Assembly (NCBI GenBank): GCA_002382805.1
Contig: DGAD01000037.1
Span: 1-64,000 of the forward strand
Direction of reading: 5' to 3'
DNA from: Clostridiales bacterium UBA4039
GTDB lineage: Bacteria; Bacillota; Clostridia; Lachnospirales; Vallitaleaceae
Length of the DNA stretch: 64,000 nucleotides
The stretch's first letter is position 1, and every line of letters begins with the position of its first letter. Below are positions 7,874 to 17,430 of the stretch, in pieces. The notes beneath the pieces were generated by a model that saw nothing but the letters and a program-made list of their open reading frames with translations, was not told the DNA's origin and did not search any database. Both the position numbers and the translations under genes were made by a program.

Positions 7874-9811
7874 ATGTTACAGATCAACGCATTGCACTAT
7901 AATATTGGGGAGCGTTGTCTATTTGATAACTTGACCCTAACTATTGACCGACCTGATAAAGTCGGTCTTATTGGTGTTAACGGTTCCGGGAAGACAACAC
8001 TACTTCGAATGATTGCAGGTCAACTCACTCCTGATGCCGGAACCCTCAACACTCCCAAAAATTATCAGATTAATTATCTTCCTCAAGACCCTGTGTTTCC
8101 AGAAGATCAACGTATTATTGATTATATCTTTGACAGTGACCTTCCCGTAATACAAACCCTCAAAAAATATGAGACCATCTTAGAGGAACTACGTATAGAT
8201 CCTGAAAACCCTAGCATAGCCGAAAAGCTTATTCATCTCCAAGAATCCATTGATCGTTTAGATGGTTGGGACTTGGAAAGTCAAATTAAAACCGTTATAA
8301 CAAAGCTTGATATTCCTAATATCAATACGCCTGTCAACCAATTGTCTGGCGGGCAAAAAAAACGTGTAGCTTTAGCTGCCGCTATTTTACGTCCCTCTGA
8401 CTTACTGATTCTTGACGAACCCACCAACCATCTTGATGATACAACCATCTTATGGCTAGAAGATTATCTCAAGAATTATTCCAAGTCAATCCTTTTGGTA
8501 ACTCATGATCGTTATTTTCTTGATCGCGTGACCAACCGGATTGTTGAACTTGACCATGGACAAATATATAGTTATCAAGGAAATTATTCTGTTTTTGTCG
8601 AAAAAAAAGCTGAACGTCTAGAGTTGGCTAGTACGTTAGAACAAAAACGTAAAAATCTCTATCGCAAAGAACTCGCATGGATGCGCACAGGTGCCAGAGC
8701 CCGTTCAACCAAACAAAAAGCCAGAATTGACCGTTTTCATGAAATTCAAGACCAATCCTTTGCTATGGATACTGCTGAGGTTGAACTTCTCACCGGATAT
8801 AGCCGCATGGGAAAGAAAACAATCGAACTTGAACATGTCAGCATGGGATTTGATGATACACTTTTATTCAAAGACTTCTCTGTGCTTTTTCAAGCCAATG
8901 ACCGTGTAGGCATCATCGGTCCTAATGGTACCGGTAAGACGACCTTGTTAAACCTTATCACCGGTCAACTAAAACCACTGGAAGGTAGTATCAGCATTGG
9001 TCCTACCATAAAGATTGGATATTACAGTCAGCATTTTCCTGAGCCAAATATCTCCATGACATTAATTGAGTATATACGTGATACAGCCGAATATGTTGTT
9101 ACCCAATCCGGAGAACGCATCACTGCAACCGTCATGCTTGAACGCTTTTTATTTGATAAATCCACACACTATGCTCCCATTGAAAAATTATCCGGTGGAG
9201 AAAAACGGCGTCTATTTTTACTCAAAGTGCTTATGGAATCGCCTAATGTATTAATCCTTGATGAACCGACCAATGACCTAGACATTGATACATTAAAAGC
9301 GCTTGAAGATTACTTGGATGACTTTATTGGTATTGTTATTGTTGTCTCACATGATCGGTATTTTCTTGACCGCGTATGTAGGCGCCTGTTTATCATGCAA
9401 GCAAATTCTTTGGACATCAATGTATTAACGGGAAACTATAGTGAGATTCTTGAACAACATGGATATGCCACCCTCACCGGCTTAAATACACTACAAAACA
9501 CATCCGAAAAAACAGCACCATCAAATAACTCCAATGCTGTATCTTCTTCACCTGCAGTCCCAAAAGTTGCACCTAACCAAGAAGATACACAACCTCGAAA
9601 GTTAACCTATAATGAAAAACGTGAGTTTAAAGGGCTAGATGAACACATCCATGCACTAGAAAAAAAGTTGGACACTCTTGAACAAACCATCCAAGAAAAT
9701 CAATCCAACTACAGCTTGCTTGAAGAAGCAATGCAAGAAAAAGACGCCACAGAGCTTGAATTACTCGAAGCCATGGAGCGTCTAGAATTTCTCTCGACCT
9801 TACGCCAATAA
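7874..9811 (+). CDS. ABC-F ATPase, Uup/YfmR type
   Basis: This 645-residue soluble protein has two ABC domains and no membrane segment. Domain 1 has Walker A GVNGSGKTT, signature LSGGQKKRV and Walker B LLILDEPTNHLD. Domain 2 has GPNGTGKTT, LSGGEKRRL and LILDEPTNDLD. A charged linker joins them, and a C-terminal coiled coil (about 580-645, preceded by RKLTYNEKREF) is the mark of Uup/YfmR proteins. Such proteins act at the ribosomal E site on stalled translation rather than in transport. The start at 7874 has AAAGGTG six bases upstream. It is probably co-transcribed with pyrBI, 49 bases upstream. Confidence 0.88.
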   Translation: MLQINALHYNIGERCLFDNLTLTIDRPDKVGLIGVNGSGKTTLLRMIAGQLTPDAGTLNTPKNYQINYLPQDPVFPEDQRIIDYIFDSDLPVIQTLKKYETILEELRIDPENPSIAEKLIHLQESIDRLDGWDLESQIKTVITKLDIPNINTPVNQLSGGQKKRVALAAAILRPSDLLILDEPTNHLDDTTILWLEDYLKNYSKSILLVTHDRYFLDRVTNRIVELDHGQIYSYQGNYSVFVEKKAERLELASTLEQKRKNLYRKELAWMRTGARARSTKQKARIDRFHEIQDQSFAMDTAEVELLTGYSRMGKKTIELEHVSMGFDDTLLFKDFSVLFQANDRVGIIGPNGTGKTTLLNLITGQLKPLEGSISIGPTIKIGYYSQHFPEPNISMTLIEYIRDTAEYVVTQSGERITATVMLERFLFDKSTHYAPIEKLSGGEKRRLFLLKVLMESPNVLILDEPTNDLDIDTLKALEDYLDDFIGIVIVVSHDRYFLDRVCRRLFIMQANSLDINVLTGNYSEILEQHGYATLTGLNTLQNTSEKTAPSNNSNAVSSSPAVPKVAPNQEDTQPRKLTYNEKREFKGLDEHIHALEKKLDTLEQTIQENQSNYSLLEEAMQEKDATELELLEAMERLEFLSTLRQ

Positions 9812-9824
9812 ACAAAGTGGCTAT

Positions 9825-9892
9825 AAAACTATATGCTATCAGGTAGATAGCCTTTAAACTGGGCTTGATACAATTTAGCATATAGTTTTTTA
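9825..9892 (+). terminator. terminator of the pyrBI/ABC-F transcript, overlapping the opposing gene
   Basis: The perfect 14-base arms at 9825-9838 (AAAACTATATGCTA) and 9876-9889 are separated by 37 bases. The right arm ends in a U tract reading into TTTTTATT. The structure begins 14 bases after the ABC-F stop and extends into the last 20 codons of the convergent ABC exporter. The long loop makes it weaker than a compact hairpin. Confidence 0.4.
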
Positions 9893-11598
9893 TTGTCTAT
9901 TAGTTCGCTATGGGTGCCTTTTTCGACAATCCCATCTTCAGTTATTACCACAATCTGATCTGCATTTTGTATCGTTGATAACCTATGTGCAATAACAATG
10001 GTTGTTCTTCCCTTAGACAATTTGTCTAAAGCTTCTTGAATCATCTGTTCCGTTGTATTATCTAAGGCGGACGTTGCTTCATCTAAGATAAGAATTTTAG
10101 GATTTTTCAAGAAAACTCTGGCAATGCTGATACGTTGCTTTTGTCCTCCCGACAGTCGTATGCCTCGTTCTCCTATATTTGTATCATACCCTTTAGGTAA
10201 GTTCATAATAAAATCATGAATTTTGGCATTTTTTGCCGCTTCAATCATTTCATCCTCGGTCGCCGTTATCCGCCCATATAAAATATTCTCACGGATGGTT
10301 CCTGCAAATAAAAAGACATCTTGAGAGACTAATCCGATATGTCCTCGAAGACTTGCCATCTTTATATCTCTTATATCTTTGTGGTCGAGTAATAACGCTC
10401 CTTTATCAATTTCATAAAATCTTGGTATCAAATGACAAAGTGTCGTCTTACCTCCACCGGATGGACCTACAAGTGCAAATGTCTTACCTGCTTCAATGGT
10501 CAAGTCTATATTTTGAAGTATTTTTTCATGATTATTATAAGAAAAACTTACATCCTTAAATTCAATATGACCTGTGACATCTTCCAAGTCGATAGCTCCT
10601 GGACGATCGGCAATCTCTGGTTCTTCGTCAAGTATCTCGATAAAACGCTCAAATCCGGTCATCCCCGATTCAAACTGCTGTACAAACTGCGTCAATCGCC
10701 GAACCGGCTGCAAAAACGAATTGACATATAGGGTAAATGCAATTAAATCAGCATAATCCATATCACCAATATAAATAAAATATCCACCGACACCAAGGAC
10801 AACCACATTAAGGATGTTAGTCAAAAATCCCATACCACTTAAAAAGATAGCCATGTTTTTATAGGCATAGTCCTTAGCCCCTCTAAATGTCAAGTTACCC
10901 TCATCAAATTTATCTATTTCGTAGTCTTCATTCGTAAATGACTGCGCCACTCGAATGCCTGATAAGCTACTTTCAAGATTAGCATTAACTCCGGCTATTT
11001 TTTCCTTGACGGCTTTAAAGCTTCGACTCATCTTGGTTCGTCGTTTAATGGCAAATACAATGAGAATCGGTATAAAAATATAGACTGACAATGCCAATCG
11101 CCATTCAATAATAATTAATGCGAAGAAAGAACCGACAAGCATAATTATGGATATAAACAAATCTTCCGGTCCATGGTGTGCAAGCTCTGTCATTTCATTC
11201 AAGTCATTAATCATCCTTGACATAATGTGCCCTGTTCTTGTTTTATCATAAAACTTAAAGGACAGCTTTTGTAAATGTGCAAACAATTCTTTTCGCATAT
11301 CATATTCCATGCGAACGCCAAGAATATGTCCATAAAAATCAACAATATACTGAAATACTGTACGAACGACGTACAGCAAGATCAATGCCCCAACAAAAAT
11401 CAAATAAAATCTAAAGTCACTGTTGGCTTGAGCCATATCCGGCAAATAATCTTGCAAAGCCTTTCGTGTCAGCATAGGAAATATCAAATCAATGCCCGCA
11501 ATTAAAAACGCACAAAACATATCTAGCAAAAATAATTTTTTATGCGGTCTATAATACGCAATAAATCTTTTTAGTACACCTGAACTTACTTTTTTCAT
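9829..11598 (-). CDS. ABC exporter, fused membrane and ATPase domains
   Basis: This 589-residue half-transporter of the MsbA/LmrA/YfiB class is expected to act as a homodimer exporting lipids, peptides or drugs. Six membrane helices occupy about residues 1-315, and the ATPase domain about 340-580. Walker A is GPSGGGKTT, signature RLSGGQKQR, Walker B ILILDEATSALD and the H-loop IAHRLSTI. The start is set at 11598 (MKKVSSG), behind GAGGAGGCGCTTG. Earlier in-frame ATGs have no such site. It is monocistronic and convergent with the ABC-F gene. The substrate is unknown. Confidence 0.88.
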   Translation of the reverse strand: MKKVSSGVLKRFIAYYRPHKKLFLLDMFCAFLIAGIDLIFPMLTRKALQDYLPDMAQANSDFRFYLIFVGALILLYVVRTVFQYIVDFYGHILGVRMEYDMRKELFAHLQKLSFKFYDKTRTGHIMSRMINDLNEMTELAHHGPEDLFISIIMLVGSFFALIIIEWRLALSVYIFIPILIVFAIKRRTKMSRSFKAVKEKIAGVNANLESSLSGIRVAQSFTNEDYEIDKFDEGNLTFRGAKDYAYKNMAIFLSGMGFLTNILNVVVLGVGGYFIYIGDMDYADLIAFTLYVNSFLQPVRRLTQFVQQFESGMTGFERFIEILDEEPEIADRPGAIDLEDVTGHIEFKDVSFSYNNHEKILQNIDLTIEAGKTFALVGPSGGGKTTLCHLIPRFYEIDKGALLLDHKDIRDIKMASLRGHIGLVSQDVFLFAGTIRENILYGRITATEDEMIEAAKNAKIHDFIMNLPKGYDTNIGERGIRLSGGQKQRISIARVFLKNPKILILDEATSALDNTTEQMIQEALDKLSKGRTTIVIAHRLSTIQNADQIVVITEDGIVEKGTHSELIDNKKLYAKLYQAQFKGYLPDSI

Positions 11599-11638
11599 CA
11601 AGCGCCTCCTCATAGTCAATCTAGTGTTTCAAATTAGA

Positions 11639-11667
11639 ATATTAGCATATTAATTTTTTATTGTAAA
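11639..11667 (-). promoter_or_regulatory. promoter for the ABC exporter
   Basis: On the minus strand, TTTACA (11667-11662) and TAATAT (11644-11639) have 17-base spacing, about 40 bases upstream of the start codon. It is divergent from the tpx promoter in the same gap. Confidence 0.55.
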
Positions 11668-11687
11668 GTGACAAGCAATTCAATGGA

Positions 11688-11717
11688 TTGCTTTTTCCCT
11701 TCATTGTGTTATATAAT
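11688..11717 (+). promoter_or_regulatory. promoter for tpx-mscS
   Basis: TTGCTT (11688-11693) and TATAAT (11712-11717) have 18-base spacing, 36 bases upstream of the tpx start. The -10 box is a perfect consensus. Confidence 0.6.
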
Positions 11718-11753
11718 GAGGGTACCAAACTAAACATAACAAGGAGGTAACTT

Positions 11754-12260
11754 ATGAAAAATAAAATAACAATGGGTGGCAACCCCATCACATTACTTGG
11801 ACAAGAGGCAACTGTTGGAATGGTTGCACCTGATTTTACTGTATTAGACTCAGACTTAAACCCCGTCACTCTATCTGACGTCAAAGGCAAAACCGTCATC
11901 ATTAGCGTGGCTCCTTCAATAGATACATCGGTATGTGCAAATCAAGCTCGCCGATTCAATGAAGAAGCTTCCTCATTAAAAGACACAGCCATCTATTCTA
12001 TCAGCGTAGACTTACCATTTGCATTAGGACGTTTTTGCGCTGCAGAAGGTATTGACAATATTAAAGTGTTATCTGACCATAAAGCATTGGACTTTGGGAT
12101 GAAATACGGCTTTGTCATCGAAGAACACCGTCTACTTACACGTGGTATTGTCATCGTTAACCCGACAGGGACTGTCGAATATGTTGAATATGTTAGTGAA
12201 GTTTCTACGCATCCAGACTATGACAAAGCACTTGAAGTTGCGAAAAAACTAGCGAAATAG
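11754..12260 (+). CDS. tpx: thiol peroxidase (Tpx-type peroxiredoxin)
   Basis: This enzyme reduces hydrogen peroxide and alkyl hydroperoxides with thioredoxin as electron donor. The 168-residue length and both cysteines fit the family. The peroxidatic Cys61 is in PSIDTSVCANQ and the resolving Cys95 in LGRFCAAEG, the same positions as in E. coli Tpx. The start follows an AAGGAGG site. mscS starts 10 bases downstream, so the pair is an operon that may serve stress protection. Confidence 0.95.
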   Translation: MKNKITMGGNPITLLGQEATVGMVAPDFTVLDSDLNPVTLSDVKGKTVIISVAPSIDTSVCANQARRFNEEASSLKDTAIYSISVDLPFALGRFCAAEGIDNIKVLSDHKALDFGMKYGFVIEEHRLLTRGIVIVNPTGTVEYVEYVSEVSTHPDYDKALEVAKKLAK

Positions 12261-12270
12261 GAGATTTTAT

Positions 12271-13080
12271 ATGGATATCTATATTGAAAAATTACAAGAA
12301 ATGGCGGCGGAATATTCACCAAAACTTCTCGGCGCTTTAATCATTCTTATTATAGGCTGGATCATTATTGGTCGAATTCGTGCCTTGTTACCACATATCT
12401 TTGATAGGATGAAGATGGATGCAACGGTAAAACCTTTTTTAATTTCTACTATATCTATCGCATTAAAGATTTTGGTTGTTGTTATCGCTCTTAATGTACT
12501 GTCTAGTCAAGCGATTGCCTCACTAGTTGCCCTTATCGGTGCTGCTGGTTTAGCGATTGGTCTTGCTCTTCAAGGCACGTTAACCAACCTTGCCGGTGGT
12601 GTAATTATCCTTATTTTACGTCCGTTTCAAGTTGGAGACTTCATTACTGCTGCTGGACATTCCGGTACAGTAGAAGCTATTCACATCTTCAATACGCTTT
12701 TGGTAACACCTGACAATAAAGTCATCAATATTCCTAATGGAGCACTTTCCAATACGGATGTGATTAATTTTAGCATAAAAGAAACACGCCGCGTGGATTT
12801 AACCTTTGGCGTGTCCTATGATGCAGATATTGATAGCGTAAAAGCTATATTGTCTCGTGTCATTGACGCTCATGATGCCGTATTAAGAGATCCTGAGCCA
12901 TTTGTTCGCTTAGCAGAACATGGTGACAGCGCTGTTATCTTCGTCGTTCGAGCATGGACGAACAAAGCAGATTATTGGACAGTACACTTTGACTTACAAG
13001 AATCTGTAATGAAGGCATTTAATGATGCCGGCATCGGTATTCCATATCCTCAAATGGATATTCATTTGGACAAAGAATAG
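12271..13080 (+). CDS. small-conductance mechanosensitive channel, MscS family
   Basis: This 269-residue inner-membrane channel opens under membrane tension to relieve hypo-osmotic shock. Three helices are visible at about 20-40, 60-82 and 88-115. The pore-lining third helix is glycine- and alanine-rich (GAAGLAIGLALQGTLTNLAGG). The beta domain follows with RPFQVGDFI and NTLLVTPDNKVINIPNG, then the alpha/beta C-terminal domain. The length and layout match the minimal E. coli MscS. It is translated with tpx, and its 3' end overlaps the end of the convergent apbE gene by 19 bases. Confidence 0.92.
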   Translation: MDIYIEKLQEMAAEYSPKLLGALIILIIGWIIIGRIRALLPHIFDRMKMDATVKPFLISTISIALKILVVVIALNVLSSQAIASLVALIGAAGLAIGLALQGTLTNLAGGVIILILRPFQVGDFITAAGHSGTVEAIHIFNTLLVTPDNKVINIPNGALSNTDVINFSIKETRRVDLTFGVSYDADIDSVKAILSRVIDAHDAVLRDPEPFVRLAEHGDSAVIFVVRAWTNKADYWTVHFDLQESVMKAFNDAGIGIPYPQMDIHLDKE

Positions 13081-14096
13081 TCCGAATTTGTAATCGTTAG
13101 TGTATCGCTATTAATGCCACTGGATGTATAGACTTCATAATTATCCATAATGAAAATACACTCTACATCCTCTAAGGTCTCGACAAGTTCGAGGCCTTTT
13201 TCTTTGCCTAATGCAAAAAATACAGTCGACAATGCATCCGCATCAATCGATGTCTTGGCTACCACAGAAACCGCTCCTATATTGTTACGTACAGGATAGC
13301 CATCCTCTGGACTTAAGATATGATGATACAACACTCCATCTTGCTCAAAATTTCTCTCATAGACGCCTGAGGTAACAATTGTATTATCCGCTTCTTCAAT
13401 AATACCAAAGTACTTATTTCGCACATCGTATGGATCTTGCAATCCCACTTTAAACAATGTATTTTCATCTTTTTGTCCCACAAGCATCACGTTGCCACCG
13501 AGATTGATGATTGCTTTTGTTATCCCTTGCTCTTTTAAATAATTAGCAACAAGGTCTGCTGCATATCCTTTAGCAATCGCACCTAAGTCAATCGACATTC
13601 CTTCTTCTAAGTATACCGTCTGACCCGCTTCATCAAGTTGGACCTTTTTATAGTCTACATATCCTAAAGCCTCTTCTAAAGCAGATGCCTCGGGTATATT
13701 GGCTTCATCTGTTCCAATGCCCCACAAGCTAATGACCGGTTCCATAGTTATATCAAACTTACCTTCAGATAATTGGCTATACTCCATTGACTTTTGTATA
13801 ACATAAAAGGTATCCTCACTCACCTTAACCGGTGCTTGTCCTGCTGCCGTATTAATAGCAACCACTTCACTATCTTCTATGTTTAAGGACATCTTTGCTT
13901 CAATTTCTTTGATGATATCAAAGCTTTCTTGAATGATTGATGTATCTTTTGTTCCAAAAACCTGAATAGAAATAACGGTTCCAAGAACAATTTGACTATC
14001 GGAAATTGACTGGCTCATATCCGGTCTTTTTTGGCAGCCTGAAACCAAAAGTACTATGAACATGACCATAACGACTATACTACTTTTCTTTTTCAT
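13062..14096 (-). CDS. apbE: FAD:protein FMN transferase, lipoprotein
   Basis: This 344-residue exported enzyme attaches FMN covalently to threonine residues of extracytoplasmic flavoproteins, using FAD as donor. A signal peptide ends in the lipobox LVSGC (about residue 21), so it is membrane-anchored on the outer face. Family motifs include GTVISIQVFG, MSIDLGAIAKGYAADL, INLGGNVM and the metal-site region DADALSTVFFALG. No flavinylated partner gene such as rnfG is in this window. It lies 15 bases downstream of the ABC-F gene, so they are probably co-transcribed, and it overlaps mscS by 19 bases tail to tail. Confidence 0.92.
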   Translation of the reverse strand: MKKKSSIVVMVMFIVLLVSGCQKRPDMSQSISDSQIVLGTVISIQVFGTKDTSIIQESFDIIKEIEAKMSLNIEDSEVVAINTAAGQAPVKVSEDTFYVIQKSMEYSQLSEGKFDITMEPVISLWGIGTDEANIPEASALEEALGYVDYKKVQLDEAGQTVYLEEGMSIDLGAIAKGYAADLVANYLKEQGITKAIINLGGNVMLVGQKDENTLFKVGLQDPYDVRNKYFGIIEEADNTIVTSGVYERNFEQDGVLYHHILSPEDGYPVRNNIGAVSVVAKTSIDADALSTVFFALGKEKGLELVETLEDVECIFIMDNYEVYTSSGINSDTLTITNSDYSLSK

Positions 14097-14111
14097 ATCC
14101 GTTCACATCCT

Positions 14112-15668
14112 CTATACAATCTTAAGGGTCCAGTCTTCTGCTGACCACTCATGTGTAATAAACGGTTCATAAAACTCCGGATCATGACTTACGAGAAGAA
14201 TGGTTCCTTTAAATTCTTTTAACGCCCGTTGAAGTTCCTCTTTGGCATCAATATCCAAATGATTGGTTGGCTCATCAAGCACAAGCCAGTTTACCTCTCT
14301 AAGCATAATCTTTGTCAACCTTACCTTTGCCGCTTCTCCTCCACTTAACACCATCATTAAGCTGGTAATATGCTCATTGGTCAGTCCTGCTCGTGCAAGT
14401 GCTGCACGGACTTCACGATTAGTCATCGCAGGGTATTGTCCCCAAATCTCTTCAATGGCTGTATTTTTATTATCTTTTGAACTTTCCTGCTCAAAGTATC
14501 CCGGTTCAAGGTAATCCCCTAGGTAGACCTTTCCACTAACCGGTTCAATAATTCCTAAGAGTGTTTTTAACAAGGTTGACTTTCCTAAGCCATTCACCCC
14601 TTTAAGGGCTACTTTTTGTCCGCGCTCAAGCACAAGATTTAAGGGTTTTGTTAGTGGCTCATCATAACCAATCACTAAATCTTCTGTCTCCACAACAAAT
14701 CTTGCCGAAGCTCTAGCCTCATTAAACTTAAAGTTTGGTTTGACCTTTTCTTGTACTTTTTCAACCAATTCCATCTTATCTAATTGTTTCTGGCGACTCT
14801 TTGCCATATTGGTTGTCGCAACCCGCGCCTTATTCTTGGCAATAAACGTCTCAAGTTTATCGATTTCTTTTTGTTGTTTTTCATAAGCTTGCTCTTGCTG
14901 ACGTTTTTTCAGATCATTCATACGTACAAAATTATCATAATCCCCTTTATAACGTGTAAGCACAGAGGCTTCAATATGATAAATAACATTAACGACTTCA
15001 TTTAAGAAGGTCGTATCATGGGAAACTAGGATAAATGCATTTTCATATTCAACAAGGAATTTTTTTAGCCAAAGGATATGTTCATAATCAAGATAGTTCG
15101 TCGGCTCATCAAGGATAAGAATCATCGGACTTTCAAGAAGAAGTTTAGCTAATAGAACTTTCGTTCTTTGACCTCCACTCAGTTCAGATACGTCTTTGTC
15201 AAGACCAATATCGCCTAAGCCTAGTCCATTAGCAATCTCTTCAACTTTAGCATCAATCATATAGAATCCATGATGCTCTAAGGTATGCTGTATATCGCTG
15301 ACGTCATCCATAATGGATTGAAGCTCTTTTTCATCAACTTCACCCATTTTTTCATATAATTTTAACATCTCTTCTTCAAGTCCATACATGTACGCAAACG
15401 CACTTCGTAAGACATCTCGAATCGATTGTCCTTTTTCTAACACCGTATGTTGATCAAGGTATCCTGTGGTTATTCGGTTACACCATTCAATTTTACCTGA
15501 ATCCGGCATTAATTTGCCTGTGATAATATTTAAAAATGTGGATTTCCCTTCTCCATTAGCCCCGACAAGACCAACATGTTCGCCTTTTAACAAACGAAAA
15601 GAGGCATCTTCAAGAATTGTTCTTCCACCAAAATCATGATTAACATGTTCTACCGTTAATATACTCAT
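14112..15668 (-). CDS. ABC-F ATPase, YkpA/YbiT-like
   Basis: This is a second soluble tandem-ABC protein, 518 residues. Domain 1 shows GANGEGKST, LSGGQRTKVL and LILDEPTNYLD. Domain 2 shows GVNGLGKST, LSGGEAAKVRL and LVLDEPTNHLD. The linker at about 240-300 is lysine-rich and coiled-coil-like. There is no C-terminal extension, unlike the ABC-F protein at 7874-9811, so this belongs to the shorter YkpA/YbiT group. ABC-F proteins act on ribosomes, and some protect them from antibiotics, but none of the sequence seen singles this one out as a resistance factor. It heads a transcript with apbE. Confidence 0.87.
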   Translation of the reverse strand: MSILTVEHVNHDFGGRTILEDASFRLLKGEHVGLVGANGEGKSTFLNIITGKLMPDSGKIEWCNRITTGYLDQHTVLEKGQSIRDVLRSAFAYMYGLEEEMLKLYEKMGEVDEKELQSIMDDVSDIQHTLEHHGFYMIDAKVEEIANGLGLGDIGLDKDVSELSGGQRTKVLLAKLLLESPMILILDEPTNYLDYEHILWLKKFLVEYENAFILVSHDTTFLNEVVNVIYHIEASVLTRYKGDYDNFVRMNDLKKRQQEQAYEKQQKEIDKLETFIAKNKARVATTNMAKSRQKQLDKMELVEKVQEKVKPNFKFNEARASARFVVETEDLVIGYDEPLTKPLNLVLERGQKVALKGVNGLGKSTLLKTLLGIIEPVSGKVYLGDYLEPGYFEQESSKDNKNTAIEEIWGQYPAMTNREVRAALARAGLTNEHITSLMMVLSGGEAAKVRLTKIMLREVNWLVLDEPTNHLDIDAKEELQRALKEFKGTILLVSHDPEFYEPFITHEWSAEDWTLKIV

Positions 15669-15760
15669 ATATGTTTCCTTTTCTATTCACAAATTTGTAT
15701 AAGACCATTCTATATCATACTTGTTTTTTGAAAAAAAATCAAGTTACTACTTTTATATAT

Positions 15761-15801
15761 TACGATAATATGATATAATAGTTTTACAGTAAATTATCGT
15801 A
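15761..15801 (+). promoter_or_regulatory. rhodanese promoter -10 box inside a 9-base inverted repeat
   Basis: TACGATAAT (15761-15769) and ATTATCGTA (15793-15801) are perfect inverted arms 23 bases apart. A consensus TATAAT lies between them at 15774-15779, while the -35 region is weak. The second arm ends just before the ribosome-binding site. The layout suggests a regulator site or a leader hairpin. Confidence 0.4.
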
Positions 15802-15814
15802 TGGAGGTTGAATT

Positions 15815-16150
15815 ATGTCATTATTTGGAAGCTTATTAGGTCGGGGAACTACAAATATTAATGTTGTTGAATTAAAAGAAAAAATGCAGCGAAAAGAAAA
15901 GGGAATTGTATACTTGGATGTACGTACTCCTATGGAATTTAAATCCAATCACATACAAGGATTCAAAAATATTCCTGTAGATCAAGTCCCTAATCGTATA
16001 AATGAAATTCCCAAAGACAAAGAAATCGTTATCATCTGTCAATCAGGAGCACGAAGCAGTTCCGCTGCACGCTTCTTAAAGCAAAATGGTTATGATAATG
16101 TTATCAATGTCTCTGGTGGTATGGGTGCTTGGTCAATGCACCGCTTATAA
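15815..16150 (+). CDS. single-domain rhodanese-like sulfurtransferase
   Basis: This 111-residue cytosolic protein has one rhodanese domain. The active-site loop IICQSGARSSSAA holds the catalytic Cys75, and the CH2A-type motif YLDVRTPMEFKSNHIQG is at about 33-49. Such proteins carry a persulfide and pass sulfur in thiol stress or cofactor pathways. The loop length of six residues fits sulfur rather than phosphate chemistry. The start follows ATGGAGG. It ends two bases before the convergent methyltransferase gene. Confidence 0.88.
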   Translation: MSLFGSLLGRGTTNINVVELKEKMQRKEKGIVYLDVRTPMEFKSNHIQGFKNIPVDQVPNRINEIPKDKEIVIICQSGARSSSAARFLKQNGYDNVINVSGGMGAWSMHRL

Positions 16151-16152
16151 AA

Positions 16153-17283
16153 TTACTCATCCCATAATAAACGTTCGAGAGTAGGCTGTAAATGGTATTC
16201 ACGGCAAATGTCGTGATAGGATTTACTTAGCTTACTTTTTTTATTCCGCTTATATCCACGAATCATTATATTTTTGGGGGTATGTTCCATATCAATAAAT
16301 TCCATAATTTGAACGTCATAACCATAACTTTTTAATATCTCGCCTCGAAGACCATCTGTCATTAGTGCAGCCATTCGTTCCTTTAAAAGTCCATACTGAA
16401 GAATACCCTCCATTGGAGCAATCTCCATCTGACGATAAATCTCTTTATGACAACAAGGTACTGCCATGATGACTTTGGCATTCCATTTGACAGCTTTTTC
16501 TAACGCATAGTCTGTTGCTAAATTACATGCATGTAAACTAATGACCATATCAATCGGTGCGTCATATTCAAACATTGCGATGTCGCCTACGCGAAACTCT
16601 AATTGTTCATAGCCAAGCTCATCCTTAAGCTTATTCAGATTTTTTATAACGGTTTCTTTTAAATCCAGACCGATAATCGTCACCTGCATTTTCTTCATCT
16701 TAACAAGGTAATAGTATAGTGCAAATGTCAGATAAGATTTTCCACAGCCAAAGTCAATAATTGTTGGTTGATCGTTCTCTATCTCTTTAAGGCTATCTTC
16801 AATAAACTCCAAATAACGGTTGATTTGTCTAAACTTATCATACCACTTCTTTTTTACCTGACCGTTTTTGTCCATGATACCCAAGTGAATCAAAAAATCA
16901 ACAGGTTCTCCTTCATTTATGATATATGCTTTTTTCACATTGTGTTGCCTTGCTTGAACCGCTTGCTTTGTCGCTTGCTTTGATACATGAACTTTTCCTT
17001 TTTTAGAAATTCGCAGTGACCATTGATGGCTAGAAGTCACCAGTTGAATCTGTTTGTAATGACTTGCCGTCTCTAGCATGTGCTCAAGCAACTGGTCTGA
17101 CTGGACATTCGTGTGAAATGCCTGTTCCTCTGTAAATGCTTCAAATTGATAATACGTTCCTTCTTCTTCTATACGCCAAAGCAATGTTTTTTTATATGCA
17201 TATGTTTTTTTTCTTGGTTCGCTAAAGACCGCTTTAATGAGGGTCTCTTGCTGCAGTTGTTCTAAAACTACATTAAGTTCCAT
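16153..17283 (-). CDS. class I SAM-dependent methyltransferase (Methyltransf_32 type)
   Basis: This is a 376-residue protein. The N-terminal third (about 1-130) is not recognised. The Rossmann methyltransferase core starts at about 170 with the SAM motif IIDFGCGKSYLTFALYYYL, continues with TIIGLDLKE and VGDIAMFEY, and holds SLHACNLATDYAL and AVPCCHKEI. The latter two resemble the GSTCD/METTL25-like group. The target, RNA or protein, is not known. The start follows AGGAGG. It is separated from fba by fba's own strong terminator. Confidence 0.75.
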   Translation of the reverse strand: MELNVVLEQLQQETLIKAVFSEPRKKTYAYKKTLLWRIEEEGTYYQFEAFTEEQAFHTNVQSDQLLEHMLETASHYKQIQLVTSSHQWSLRISKKGKVHVSKQATKQAVQARQHNVKKAYIINEGEPVDFLIHLGIMDKNGQVKKKWYDKFRQINRYLEFIEDSLKEIENDQPTIIDFGCGKSYLTFALYYYLVKMKKMQVTIIGLDLKETVIKNLNKLKDELGYEQLEFRVGDIAMFEYDAPIDMVISLHACNLATDYALEKAVKWNAKVIMAVPCCHKEIYRQMEIAPMEGILQYGLLKERMAALMTDGLRGEILKSYGYDVQIMEFIDMEHTPKNIMIRGYKRNKKSKLSKSYHDICREYHLQPTLERLLWDE

Positions 17284-17372
17284 GTATTCCTCCTACTCTT
17301 ACCAACACAAAGCCAATCATGCCATACTCTCCTTGCGGATGGATCAAGGTATGAACGTCTTTGTTTAACGAT

Positions 17373-17411
17373 AAAAATCAAAACGGGATATGACCATTTG
17401 GTCATATCCCG
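17373..17411 (-). terminator. intrinsic terminator of fba
   Basis: A perfect 13-base stem (17384-17396 with 17399-17411, arm CGGGATATGACCA) has a very tight loop. On the minus strand it is followed by UUUUGAUUUUU. It lies 20 bases beyond the fba stop codon. Confidence 0.85.
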
Positions 17412-17430
17412 ATATAAGACACACAATTGA

